Of a stretch of 64,000 nt of DNA, positions 54,686 through 64,000 are shown one piece after another. Below the pieces are notes generated by a model that was not told the origin of the DNA, did not search any database, and saw only the letters and a program-made list of their open reading frames with translations. Every line of letters begins with the position of its first letter. Position 1 is the stretch's first letter. The stretch is from Roridomyces roridus (Eukaryota > Basidiomycota > Agaricomycetes > Agaricales > Mycenaceae). The DNA is taken from contig JARKIF010000077.1 in NCBI GenBank assembly GCA_029378245.1, positions 1 to 64,000 on the forward strand. Reading direction: 5' to 3'. A program made the position numbers and the translations under genes.

Positions 54686-55976
54686 TCATGACGGATAGTA
54701 CGCATCCTCGTCCCATGATTCTGCACATTCAGTCAGTCAGTCACATCTTGAAGGAAGAGGCGGCAGTGGGAACAAGAACGCACCTTCCGTGATACTTTTC
54801 CAAGCGAGATACAACACCCCAACAGCAGCAGTCTCCAGCAGCGTCGCAATAAAGGTGCCATCCACTTTGGAATTGGAGCCTTTGCATATGACCTTGTTCA
54901 GCAAAAAGTAGTCGAGCTGGCTGAGGACAAAGAGCGCCGCGGACAAGATGTAGAACCACATTGGTCGGATCTCGTTCAGGACCGCGAGGACGATGTACGC
55001 CATGAGGCCAAAATAGAGTAGTACCGTGCTAGAGCCGTAAGATCAGCCAAGAAGTAATGATGGAGGCATGCGGGACACTCACACGGCGGGCCAAATACTC
55101 GTGAGAACGAACAGCGGTATGCTCCTCAGCGCCTCGGGCGGCGACGACGGTCCAAATGCATTCGTAATATGCAACCCAATGTCGAACGAGATGTACGTCG
55201 TTGCCGCGAAAAAGACAATGGCAATGGCGTAAAACGGGATAAGACTGCTCGGTGTGCCGTCCTCGACGACCTGCGTCGCGACCAGCGCGTTGGCTAGCAG
55301 TGACCAGAAGAGTGCGGCGACCACCCCGGCGTGGATAGCCGTGAGTGCTACCAGCGCCGTTGACCCTTGCTCGAAAATCGCTCCTGGCAAGGCAATCAGG
55401 ACACGAGGAGGAAGAGACGTAATGAAGCGAGGGGTTGCGCACCTGTTGTGAGGAGCTGGAGGGGCAGAGTGAGGAAATACAAAACAAGGAACGTCCGTAG
55501 CTCGATACGACCTGAGAAGGTATTAGTTCATGAGGGTGATGAGGGTCCGCCCGCCAAGGAGCGCGATCATTCAATAGAGCGGGCGGGCGTCGTCAACCTC
55601 CAGATAGAAGAGCACCGACTCACCAACAGCAGCCTTCCTCCTATTCGTAGCCCATACCAGCGCACCGATGAGCACCATGCTCAAGGCACACAGGACAATA
55701 TTGGCAATATTGCCCAACGAGCCCTGACGACCCATCCTCCTTATAGCACACGTCGGATTAATGCCCATCCCTGCATCGCTGGCGGGAGTCGACAAGTTGG
55801 AGGTGAGGAGTGCGGATTCGTGGACTTCAAGGAGCTAGACAGCGCAATCTCGTTTTAGCTGCATTGACACGAACACGATAGGGCACGAGTAACCGGACCT
55901 GTCGGTAAAAGAGGTTGCACCAGGTGTAGGACGGGACTGTTCGACAAAGCGAGTCGAAATCGCCGAAACCAGTCAT
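54686..55976 (-). CDS. CHS7: Chitin synthase export chaperone Chs7, six exons, 312 aa
   Basis: Exons 55899-55976, 55624-55834, 55443-55511, 55083-55383, 54784-55028 and 54686-54720; closes in frame. Family hallmarks throughout: MTGFGDFDSLCRTVPSYTWC at the start, GINPTCAIRRMGRQGSLGN, ALVWATNRRKAAVGRIELRT, EQGSTALVALTAIHAGVVAA, LLANALVATQVVEDG, TYISFDIGL, SIPLFVLTSIWP, LNEIRPMWFYILSA, LSQLDYFLLNKVICKG, and the end SWDEDAYYPS. It is a polytopic ER membrane protein with about seven helices. In yeast Chs7 is needed for Chs3 chitin synthase to leave the ER; the same role in cell-wall chitin synthesis is inferred. Intron 2 is unusually long for this window (about 112 nt). Confidence 0.93.
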
Positions 55977-56808
55977 TGAGCAGCGGAGCCTGGGCGGGCG
56001 GGGGCGGTCGTGAGGGTTCCAGTGGGAAACGGATACAGAAAACAAAGTACATACAAACACTCGATTGGATGGGAGGAAAGACAGCGTGGATTCCAAGGCA
56101 CGATGGCCCTATATACGGTCCGGCCGAGCAGAAACGCGCTGGAAGATAAGGGAAACGAGCGTGAGGCCGAAGGGTGAGCGGAGGAGAGAGTGCACGGCAA
56201 ATAAGCTTCCAAGATTCAAGTCCCCGTGCCTCGTCGTCGATCGCGTCTCCATGCGGCTGTTTTTCACCTTTGATGACGGGAAACAGTAGAGGGAAAAGTT
56301 TTACACGACGAGATGTATTCGAAGTCACTGCTACCGGGAAGGTACATGAAAAAGAAGGGGCGCGAATGCGTCAGTGAGAGGGCGCATCAAAGTACAAATG
56401 ATACAAAGTTCGGCGGTACATCGCGAGGGCCCCACTCTGCAAGAAATATCGCTGAGGTTTACTCTAGAAAGCAGCCATTCAGTCGTAATAATGTCATGGA
56501 TGCAACACAAAGTTTACAGTGCTGGGAAACACAAGGCCTCAATTCGTGGAGCATGTCTCCGCCAAGAAGAAAAAAGAAACCCTAAAGACGGCACAGGAAT
56601 GAGTCGCCATGACAGAAAAGATACAGGGGACCCACGGCGACCTAATGCCAATTCGACATGTCCATGTTTGTTCGATTCTCAAGACCAAGTTCCTGGTTCA
56701 ATCAAGCCCAAATCCAGTCTTCTTCGCTGCCCGACTGCAAGAAATTATCACCAGAACGTCGGAGGAGAGCCCAAGTGCTCCGCAAGAATATCTCGTCCAA
56801 GCCCTCAA
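55977..56808. other. Intergenic, no gene seen
   Basis: Promoter region of CHS7 and 3' region of the next F-box gene. No RNA gene, repeat or coding frame recognised. Confidence 0.3.
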
Positions 56809-57819
56809 TCAAGCCCGGTCCACTCTGACCCTCATCGCGAACGGAAACGCCGTCTGATACTTGGCCTGCGCAGCCGCCCCCTCCGGATCAGCGACCCACA
56901 GATCCTCGACTGCACAATAACCCGACCTCTCCACGAGGTCCACAAGGACGTGGTACACACTGCCGTGCCCAGGTTGCACCCCACACTCGTGAAGATCCAA
57001 GACGCGTAGCGCAGGGAGCGTCAACGAGCTCAAAAACTCCACGGCACCAATCGCGTTCCGGGCAATCAAAGTCTTCAGCTTTGCAAGCCGAATTGGTGGC
57101 TTGTGCTGATCCATCTCCCCCAAGATGAAGCGCACATCGCAATACACCACGCTCCCCGCCAGATTCTTCAGCACCCCATAAAGCACCTTGACTGAGATTC
57201 CCTCACGGCAGACAAACCGCGTAATCTGCTTCCACGGGAAGACGATGGGTGGGACCCACATCGACGTGATCTCAAACTCGGTTAATTTTGGTGCCTCGTT
57301 GAAGAGAGGCGTCACCGCCCCTTTGAAAATCTTGACAGACGAATAGCCCTGGTTTTCAGCGCTCGTATACAGCGGATCGCGGATCGGGGGCGTATAGCGG
57401 AGGCTCTTTAGCACGGGAAACGGCCCGGAAAAGAGGGTAAAGTGGTGATGGTAAAGCCACAAATCGAGGTGCTCGATACGATGACTGTTGGCGGTGACCA
57501 TCTCGAAAAACTTTTTGAAGCTGCTGGTAGAGTCGATGAAGCCGTACAGAAACAACTGGATGGAGAGAGCGGAGGAGCGCGAGCGGTGGAGCCACGTCTC
57601 GAGAATGTTCGCGGCTTGCGGCAAGGAGTAGGTGGTGACGGACACGGGGATCGCGCGCCAGAGTGCAGCGAAATCTAGAGCGAATTCGCGCCATTTGCTG
57701 CATACGTGGCTTAGCAGAGCTGGGGAGCCGAGTCCTGCCGCGGGAGGACAGAGTGGAAAGTCGGGGAGGTAGTGGGTGAAAATTTCAGAGAGTACGTCGC
57801 CCGGTAGTTCTGCTGCCAT
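56809..57819 (-). CDS. F-box protein, single exon, 336 aa
   Basis: Starts MAAELPGDVLSEIFTHYLPDFPLC; F-box-like motif in residues 4-58 including LLSHVCSKWREFALDFAALWRAIPV. The remainder matches the protein at 47252: LETWLHRS, IEHLDLWLYHHHF, LKSLRYTPPIRDPLYTS, FPWKQITRFV, LTLPALRVLDLHECG. Roughly half the residues differ, so the duplication is old. Presumed substrate adaptor of an SCF ubiquitin ligase. Confidence 0.85.
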   Translation of the reverse strand: MAAELPGDVLSEIFTHYLPDFPLCPPAAGLGSPALLSHVCSKWREFALDFAALWRAIPVSVTTYSLPQAANILETWLHRSRSSALSIQLFLYGFIDSTSSFKKFFEMVTANSHRIEHLDLWLYHHHFTLFSGPFPVLKSLRYTPPIRDPLYTSAENQGYSSVKIFKGAVTPLFNEAPKLTEFEITSMWVPPIVFPWKQITRFVCREGISVKVLYGVLKNLAGSVVYCDVRFILGEMDQHKPPIRLAKLKTLIARNAIGAVEFLSSLTLPALRVLDLHECGVQPGHGSVYHVLVDLVERSGYCAVEDLWVADPEGAAAQAKYQTAFPFAMRVRVDRA

Positions 57820-58136
57820 ATCTACATACCATGCATAAGAACAGGAGAGACTTTGAAGCCGACAAACTCACCGGTCTCGCGTGTTTTCAGAGATCGTTGG
57901 AAGAAAGAGAGACGCGACTTGCACAGCATCCCATCACCGTGACTTGCCGTCCTGTTCAACCTGCATTGAATTTCTCAAACACTTGCTCGACGCGATTCTC
58001 AACCGAATGAGAAACTCACGCACGTATCCAACAGCTTCCCAGGCTGTAGCTGTTTCTCACCGATTCAGAACACGGAGCTGTATCATTTGATTGACGCCGA
58101 CGGCTTCTTCAACCGCGCCTCAAACACCCAGGCAAG
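57820..58136. promoter_or_regulatory. Divergent promoter region of F-box and membrane-protein genes
   Basis: About 317 bp between two divergent start codons. No recognisable core element; no gene. Confidence 0.3.
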
Positions 58137-61100
58137 ATGTACCGAACGAGAGGAAGAGGAAGGACGTCGATTATTGTTCCGGAGGATGTGCCAACGGCTG
58201 ACCAACCATCTTCTCCGGAGCAGCTCTTTGTCGCGATCAACCCCTTCCAGGCGCCAAAGACGCGCTGGTGGAGTCGCGCGGCCCGTTTGGCGCACGAGAA
58301 AGAGGAGTATGCCGCTGACGATGTTTGGCGACGCGACGTGGCGGCCGAGGAATTGGAGGAGGCATTCGAGCAAGGTTTCCGAGATGCGTTGGCTGGGCAG
58401 TCGTATCTGTTGCCACAGAGGGACCCACGACGGAGTAGGCCACCTGCGCCTGCCGCCTTCATCCCCGTCCATGAGTCAGCATTTGACGACCAGCCAGCGA
58501 CGTTCCCGTCCCCTCCATCCCGCTCGAGCAGTCGCGAACGGCCTTCCGCCTCTGGCCCCTGCCGCAACCCTTGGCCCTCACTGTCATCAACAGAGAAGTC
58601 GAGGCTATATAATGAGGCAAAGGCATCGGTGCAGAGGATGCAAGGCATGACGGTCAGTGGCTTCTCTTGGGTCCGGTATGTACTCTTGACATGTTGTTCA
58701 ACAGCCGGAAGCCCTCACTCAGCACTATCAGCAAACGGCGAGTCGCATGCAGGACAAAGCAAACGACGAGGCTGCTCCCGAGCCTACTCGCGGTGACTCG
58801 CAAAATCCATCCATGATTCCTCCCCCTCCCCCTCGCCCTCCTTCCGCACCATCCGACTTGGGTTACGAAAGTCATGGCTGGTATAGGCCAAGGCGAGATA
58901 GGCCACGCAGCTGGTATACTCCAAGGCCAGATATATTCGACTGGAATAATCCCCCATCGTCTGCGAACTCATCTCCCGAACCTGAGTATGTGCCGGGAGA
59001 ACAAGAGAAGCCTCTTGACTGGCCTCAGCCGGAGAAGAGCAATGTAGAATGGGACATGTCAGAGCAGCGCGAGCAGCGTATGCTAGCCGTTGCCAAACTC
59101 AAGCGCGCCGCATCACTTCCCCGCATGAAAGATGGCAGACGCCCCCCGATGCACGTAGAAGCCATTAGCGAAGGGGAGAAGGTCAATACCTACGACGAGA
59201 GGGAAGACGAAATTTCCGAGCCCAGAGTGGAGGAACCTGCAGCCCCTGTCGAGACCAGTATGAATGCCGACGATGGAACGGAGGATGCCACCGTTACAAT
59301 CCCGGATACTTTCACTCGAACAAAACGGCGTTCGCGTTCTCGCACTCGTTCTCGTGGCTCCAAGGACCTGAAGCACAAGGCCAGAGTGGTATTGTCTCCG
59401 GCTCCAAGTCCGCATGTTCCCAGCGACTCTTCACAGGACGAGGGCGCTTCCCCGTCAATGGTATTCTATCCGGGGACTCGCCCTTCGACTCCCAACTTGC
59501 CCTCCCTGGAGGAACTCCAGCGCGGGCTCTTCCGCTCCAATGATGTCGGAAGCACGTCTGCGAGCCGCCTCATGGCGATGCACAGGTTGACTGGCGGAAC
59601 GGAAGCATACGACCCCTCCACATCACCAACGCACCCGCCTCTGCTCGCCAAACTGGGCCGCAATAACACCGTTGCTGACGGGGAACGCAATGCCGCACGG
59701 CAATTCATGCTCAGCCGTCTAGGAGGCAGGATTGCTAAGGAGGGTGAAGGAGAGCCCACTAGCGGTGGCGAGGAATACCTCGCACCTTCGTCCACCCCAA
59801 AGCGCCGACGACGGCGTTCGCGCAGGGGGTCTGCCGGGGCGAATACCGAAGTTTCGGACTCTGATTTTGTGTCAACCACACCCTACGCACCCGTCGTTCC
59901 ACCAACCCCGTTACCTGCTTCTGTAGTTCCTGAAATACGGACGGGGAGCTGGTATGCGCCTGATGACAGGGGAAGGACGACCTGGACTGAAGAAGAGAAG
60001 GTTCTTTCACGGCTCCACCAGGAGGCCAAGCGGCGCGTTCAAGGCATTATTCAGGGAGCCGATATGAAGCTTGAGCCGAGTCTTGCCTCAGCGAAGCCAT
60101 CCCCTCCACCTTCAATCTTACCCGCTGCAACGTTGCCGCTTCCTGCGGTCTCCACAACAACCAAAAGTGGCTTCCGCGACATTGTCGAAGACGTCTTGTT
60201 CACGTCTTCGGCTCTTGTCGATACGGTTTCGCGGCAGATATACCTGCACTTTCTCCTCCGCATCCCTTCGCTTTACTTCACACGCGTCACTCGCATATTC
60301 GAAGATGCTCAGCTGAGTTTGCCTGACATCAAGAAGATGGCGCGTGCTAGGGCGGAGCAGTGGAATCCGGCGGAAAACCCAGCATGGACGACGACATTCA
60401 TTCAGCAGCCGAATTTGAAAGAACGTCTTCCACGGAGTTTACTCATCTTCCGCTCGAATTGGGAGAATTTTATCGACGATCTCATGAGTGAATGGCAGAC
60501 TCTGAATATCGTATCGGTTTTGCTGATGTCGTGAGTGCTGCATCTGTCAATTCCCTCCGTTGCTCACATTTGCGGACAGAGCCATCCTCACCATGCTTCA
60601 AATCGACGCCGCGTCTCACCCGATAACGCGCACGTCGGCCCTGTTCTCGCTCATATGCGCTCTTATGAGTCTTCTCTATGGATGCATCTATATCATCAGG
60701 TTCGGGACAATGCGGAAGATGCATAAAGCAAGCAGTTTCGCCGATGTATTTCGCACGCTATCTGGTTATGATTTTAACGCTGAGTTTTTCACAGGAAGCT
60801 CAAAAAAGTACGACGAGTATCTGGTGGAATGTATGGGTGTTACTGGCAATGGTAAGCTCCTTATAGTCAAGTTATCCCGAAACTGAATCTCCTGAAAGCC
60901 GGCGGTTTGGTTAGCTTGGTAAATACTCCCCCTTCGATTCCACCCTCAGCTGACCCATTCGCAGGGCGATTGGCGTTTTCTTTGTTTGCATCATGTCCTT
61001 CGTCTGGCTCAGCGGCTCTTCAAACGACCCTTCCACGATCGCATTGTCCCCTCGGGCAGCGCTCGGCATACGAATCGCCCTCACTCTCGTCTTCTCTGTG

Positions 61101-62168
61101 GGCCTGGTCTATCTCATGCTCATAGTCCGGACTTTCCACCGCTATGGTGATCCGCTGGATCGGGAGTGGATGCGGAGAGTGAACGAGTGGAGCAAGGAGG
61201 TGTTGTCTGCTCCTCAGGCTTGTTACTATCCGCCACCCAAGATTCCCACCGGGAAATTTGTGCCCCGTTCTCCGATTTTGAAACCCGAGAAAAGATCTCG
61301 CCATGACGTAGCCACTGCGACTACTCCAGAGAGAACAAGAGGATTGTTCGAAGCCGATGCCGACAGTAACACCTCTTGGAACCTCATCCCTCTCACCACA
61401 CCCTCTGCGTTCTCGAGGCCAATAGAACCTGTCAAGCAACATGTTTCCGCCGGAGAACCGTATCAAGTCGTGCAACTGGAACCCCAGGTTAAGCTTCGCC
61501 TAACCGGAGTCGCACGACCACCACCTTGGGCGCAAGCTCTTGAACGCGAAGATCTCAATCGATTCACAATCGTACGTGGAGCTCCCTGTACTGGATTCTT
61601 TTCTCTGATTGAATCGATTCGACAGGATATGTTTAATGCTTGGAGTGGACTCATCGAGCTGAGGCACAGTGACCATGAGGAACTTCCGCTGTACACGCGC
61701 GTCCTATCACCCGACCTACCTGTCGTCTCTGACGAAAGGCTGGGTGATTCTGCCGCCGGCTTTGTCATCGTCGGCGATCATGAAACAGCGTCCGTGGCCG
61801 AGACGCATTCGTCGTACGGTGATGTTGTAGACGCTGCGGAGACGGCGTTGCCCAGACCGAGCGCACCAGTACCCGATAGTCCAGGGTCAGTCAACGACGG
61901 AACAGTGGCCTCATCACATTCTTGCTCTCATCGTTCTTTCTCTCCAATCGAGCAAGACCAATCACTTTCTCACTTCCTTTCCGCATCTCTCATCCACCCC
62001 TCTGATAACCACATCGACCCCAGTGCAGTGCAGGCTGTCTGCGAGTTGATTGCTTTGTGGAATGAGCGCTATTTCTGCCCCCGAAACCTCGTGGCGTCTT
62101 TGGTGCCACTAGAGGGTTCTCTGGGATATGTGATTAACTTGGAGATGCGGCAGAACGCAGGGTCTTAA
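58137..62168 (+). CDS. Large membrane protein of unknown function, seven exons, 1244 aa (copy 2)
   Basis: Exons 58137-58652, 58705-60530, 60580-60745, 60795-60851, 60899-60918, 60965-61571 and 61626-62168; closes in frame. Starts MYRTRGRGRTS, like copy 1 (MYRTKGRGRTS). Long disordered N-terminal part with SR/KR-rich stretch (RTKRRSRSRTRSRGSKDLKH). From TATLPLPAVSTTTKSGFRDIV onward it is almost identical to copy 1 through the first membrane helix: 166-, 57- and 20-nt exons have the same lengths in both genes. The C-terminal tail is again divergent apart from LIALWNERYFCPRNLVASLVPLE. It has one more intron than copy 1 in the N-terminal region. Function and membrane are unknown. Confidence 0.8.
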
Positions 62169-62278
62169 GGGGAGGAGGCCACCGAGGAACCACTGGGCGA
62201 TCCAGGTTGAGTGCTGAGCGGGTACTGGTTTGCCGAGATTGTTTGAGGCAGCCCCTTGGCACGAGTGTTGTACATATG

Positions 62279-63180
62279 CTAGGGATGGGCCGACGGGGAA
62301 TCTCCCCAAGAGTAGAGTCTGCGCGGGGGTTTCTGTGCGTGCAGTGATTCGGTCAGAACGCCGGGGAATTTCCTGCAGGATGATCATGATTAGTTGTTGC
62401 ATCCGGAAGGGACTAGGGACGCACGAGTAACCCCAGAGGTTGCGCGCAGAGGTGCCCAAACCCATACATCCAAAAGAATCTACCGTTCCGCAGGCCTCCT
62501 TGAAAAAGACTTTCATCATATCTCGATTTTCGACAAAGCGCGCGTCCCGTTCGTCGACTGCCTGCTGAACGACGGAACGAAGTATACGAATGGCGGGCAG
62601 GAGGCGGTCGAGGGCCGCGCAGACGTCCGTGAAACGGGCCAATTCTTTCCACAATGCCACAGTTGCCGGTAGGACCGCGTAAAAGTACTGGTACAATGTT
62701 GGGAAGGGATTCCAGGGGCTGAATAATGCACAAGGCAGCGCGTTGTCTCGACACGCCGAATGAACGACTCGGGCTGAATTTTGAATAACGGCGATACAGG
62801 AGTCAATGAGCTCCAAAGCCTTGGTACCCAGGGAGATGGACACTGGGGGCGAAAGGCTCGCTCTGTAGAGGTCGTACACGTACGCGAACAACTGTTCCGC
62901 GGCCTCTGCCAACCGCACGAGCTCAACCGCAATTTGCTGCAGCGATGCCCTGACGGGAGCTTCGGAATGAATTCCCGGCATATCCATTAGCGGGCAGTAG
63001 ACTTCTTGGAGGGCATGTCTCATGAGGCGCATACTTTGCGTCCAGGTATCTCTTGCCTCGGCCAAGTCCTCCTGGCTCTGGGTAAATTATGGTCGATTGG
63101 GAACACTGGACAGCACTTGAACATACCACGAGGTTAGACGTCGAGATTTCCTCCTCTGAATGAGGTCCTAGGGAGCTCAT
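62279..63180 (-). CDS. Unrecognised family protein (EISTSNLV family), copy 4, 266 aa
   Basis: Exons 63127-63180, 62425-63077 and 62279-62372; closes in frame. N-terminus MSSLGPHSEEEISTSNLV, then SQEDLAEARDTWTQSMRL, GIHSEAPVRASLQQIAVELVRLAEAAEQLFAYVYDLYRASLSPPV, SLGTKALELIDSCIAVIQNSARVVHSACRDNALP, WKELARFTDVCAALDRLLPA and the basic tail LTESLHAQKPPRRLYS. Intron 1 has a standard GTATGT donor, which supports the GC-donor reading in copies 1 and 2. About 25 bp upstream of the ATG is also conserved with copy 1 (CAGCCCCTAAACTCCTT). Best-preserved member; function unknown. Confidence 0.75.
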
Positions 63181-63294
63181 GGTGGTTCAGTTCCAAGGAG
63201 TTTAGGGGCTGAAACGGATCAGAAGTTGTCAACACCATTCTCCATTGCAACGTTGGACAAAGGACTGAGTATCTCACTGGTTCCACGAGCTACT

Positions 63295-63534
63295 CTAGGT
63301 GTAAGGGTTGTAAAGTCTGCGCAGGTGTACGTTATGGAATCAGGATTCATCACCACCAGGACATTGGCTAGAAAAATTCATCAGACTCGTCATGTAAGAA
63401 AACAAGCCCGCCGGCGCCAAATCATTTCCATTCTGTGGAACATAAATGAGTACACGGGATGGGAAGGAGAAAGTGCGACTTGCCACCGCGAGCTTGGAAG
63501 GGGCCCAGGACAGAAACAACCCAGGTTCTTCCAT
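63295..63534 (-). pseudogene. Internally deleted relic of the EISTSNLV family
   Basis: The first-intron region (GCAAGTCGCACTTTCTCCTT...) and the start of exon 2 (NDLAPAG) match copy 3 at 48370-48460. They are joined directly to sequence matching copy 3 at about 49100-49200 (its exon end, last intron and 3' end), so about 630 bp of the main exon is gone. A short peptide of 60-odd residues at most could be made. The donor of intron 1 is GC where copy 3 has GT. Confidence 0.7.
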
Positions 63535-63545
63535 GTATACGTTGT

Positions 63546-64000
63546 TTACTCCGAGTCCAATCCCACCACAGCCTCAACAAGCCCGTCCATGCCCTCCAGG
63601 TACACATCGTGCTCCCCTCTCACCACTTCCTGGTTCTCTCTGATATCGTCCGTCCATCGATACACATACACCGTCTTCATCCCAACCACCTTCGCCCCCC
63701 TTGTGTCATATGCATGAGCCGCTACCATAACGCACTCCTCCGGCCGGTACCCCAGAAGGCCCAGGCACTTCATGTAGCTCTCAGGCGCGGGCTTGATCGT
63801 GCCCAGCAGCTCGCTGGAGAAGAGCGCGTCGAACAGCCCACGCAGGCCCGACGAGCGCACGAGGTCGAGCTGCAGCCGGACGGTCTCGTTCGCGTGCACG
63901 AACGTCTCATACCCGCGGCCGCGGAGCGCTGCCAGCGCCGCCGCGACATCCGGCCACGCCGGCTGCTCGTGCCAGGCCGCGATGCACTGCTCGGCCGCCG
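63546..64000 (-). CDS. Haloacid dehalogenase-like hydrolase, 3' part only
   Basis: The frame is open to the window edge, so the N-terminus with the nucleophilic Asp is outside. Visible HAD features: cap/core transition LAALRGRGYETFVHANET (motif II position), GTIKPAPESYMKCL with the motif III Lys, and CVMVAAHAYDTRGAKVVGMKTVYVYR, the motif IV block typical of type II 2-haloacid dehalogenases (AAHAxD). These enzymes hydrolyse 2-haloalkanoates or related small acids; the true substrate is not predictable. No intron is seen in this part. Confidence 0.8.
   Translation of the reverse strand, partial: AAEQCIAAWHEQPAWPDVAAALAALRGRGYETFVHANETVRLQLDLVRSSGLRGLFDALFSSELLGTIKPAPESYMKCLGLLGYRPEECVMVAAHAYDTRGAKVVGMKTVYVYRWTDDIRENQEVVRGEHDVYLEGMDGLVEAVVGLDSE

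Overview
This window looks like nuclear DNA of a mushroom-forming basidiomycete (Agaricomycetes, probably Agaricales). The evidence is many GT-AG introns of about 45-55 nt, a large family of F-box-like proteins with the motif pattern LSPLRRxPxEhLAEIFSWTLP...SPWVLxxVSSRWRxISLSTPSLW, CCCH/DUF7923-type proteins, hAT transposons, and clear fungal orthologues (Chs7, Hgh1, MAP1, a GPALPP/DUF3752 protein). No gene order or codon usage was compared with a database, so the genus is not claimed. Spliced models were built by hand; most were checked by requiring the frame to close over every exon and, where a paralogue exists, by matching its intron positions.

Layout. 0-20.5 kb: an F-box cluster with seven members of one family (2218, 3970, 7854, 13185, 15039, 16933 and 18945; three intact pairs or singles, two visibly broken copies), a broken F-box/LRR gene, a broken GH28 polygalacturonase and a truncated kinase-like gene. 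20.6-31.6 kb: mostly conserved single-copy genes, namely a GPALPP1-like protein, a 2.2-kb tandem duplication of a ten-exon CCCH zinc-finger gene, a secreted SLDNST-repeat protein, and the divergent pair HGH1/MAP1 whose start codons are only 44 bp apart. 31.6-44.5 kb: a mobile-element-rich block. It holds a 1.55-kb element with >100-bp terminal inverted repeats that carries a decayed copy of the CDC48 N-terminal domain, a 623-bp hAT-type MITE, and a 5.2-kb apparently autonomous hAT element inserted (8-bp target duplication TTCTGAAC) into a duplicated fragment of MAP1. Two members of an unrecognised protein family and a frameshifted unknown gene lie between them. 44.5-64 kb: a carboxylesterase, two paralogous F-box genes, two paralogous large membrane proteins, CHS7, a predicted pseudokinase, two more members of the unrecognised family plus an internally deleted relic, and the 3' part of a haloacid-dehalogenase-like gene.

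How it fits together. The window is not one pathway. It is a duplication-prone accessory region (F-box, kinase-like, unknown family, membrane pair) interrupted by islands of housekeeping genes. Chs7 would act in ER export of chitin synthase; HGH1 (eEF2 folding) and MAP1 (N-terminal methionine removal) are both translation-linked and share one very short intergenic region. Several loci use GC-AG introns, an unusual density that is supported by paralogue comparison. The most novel items are the CDC48-capturing TIR element, the unrecognised EISTSNLV family, and the CxxC-coiled coil-F-box architecture.
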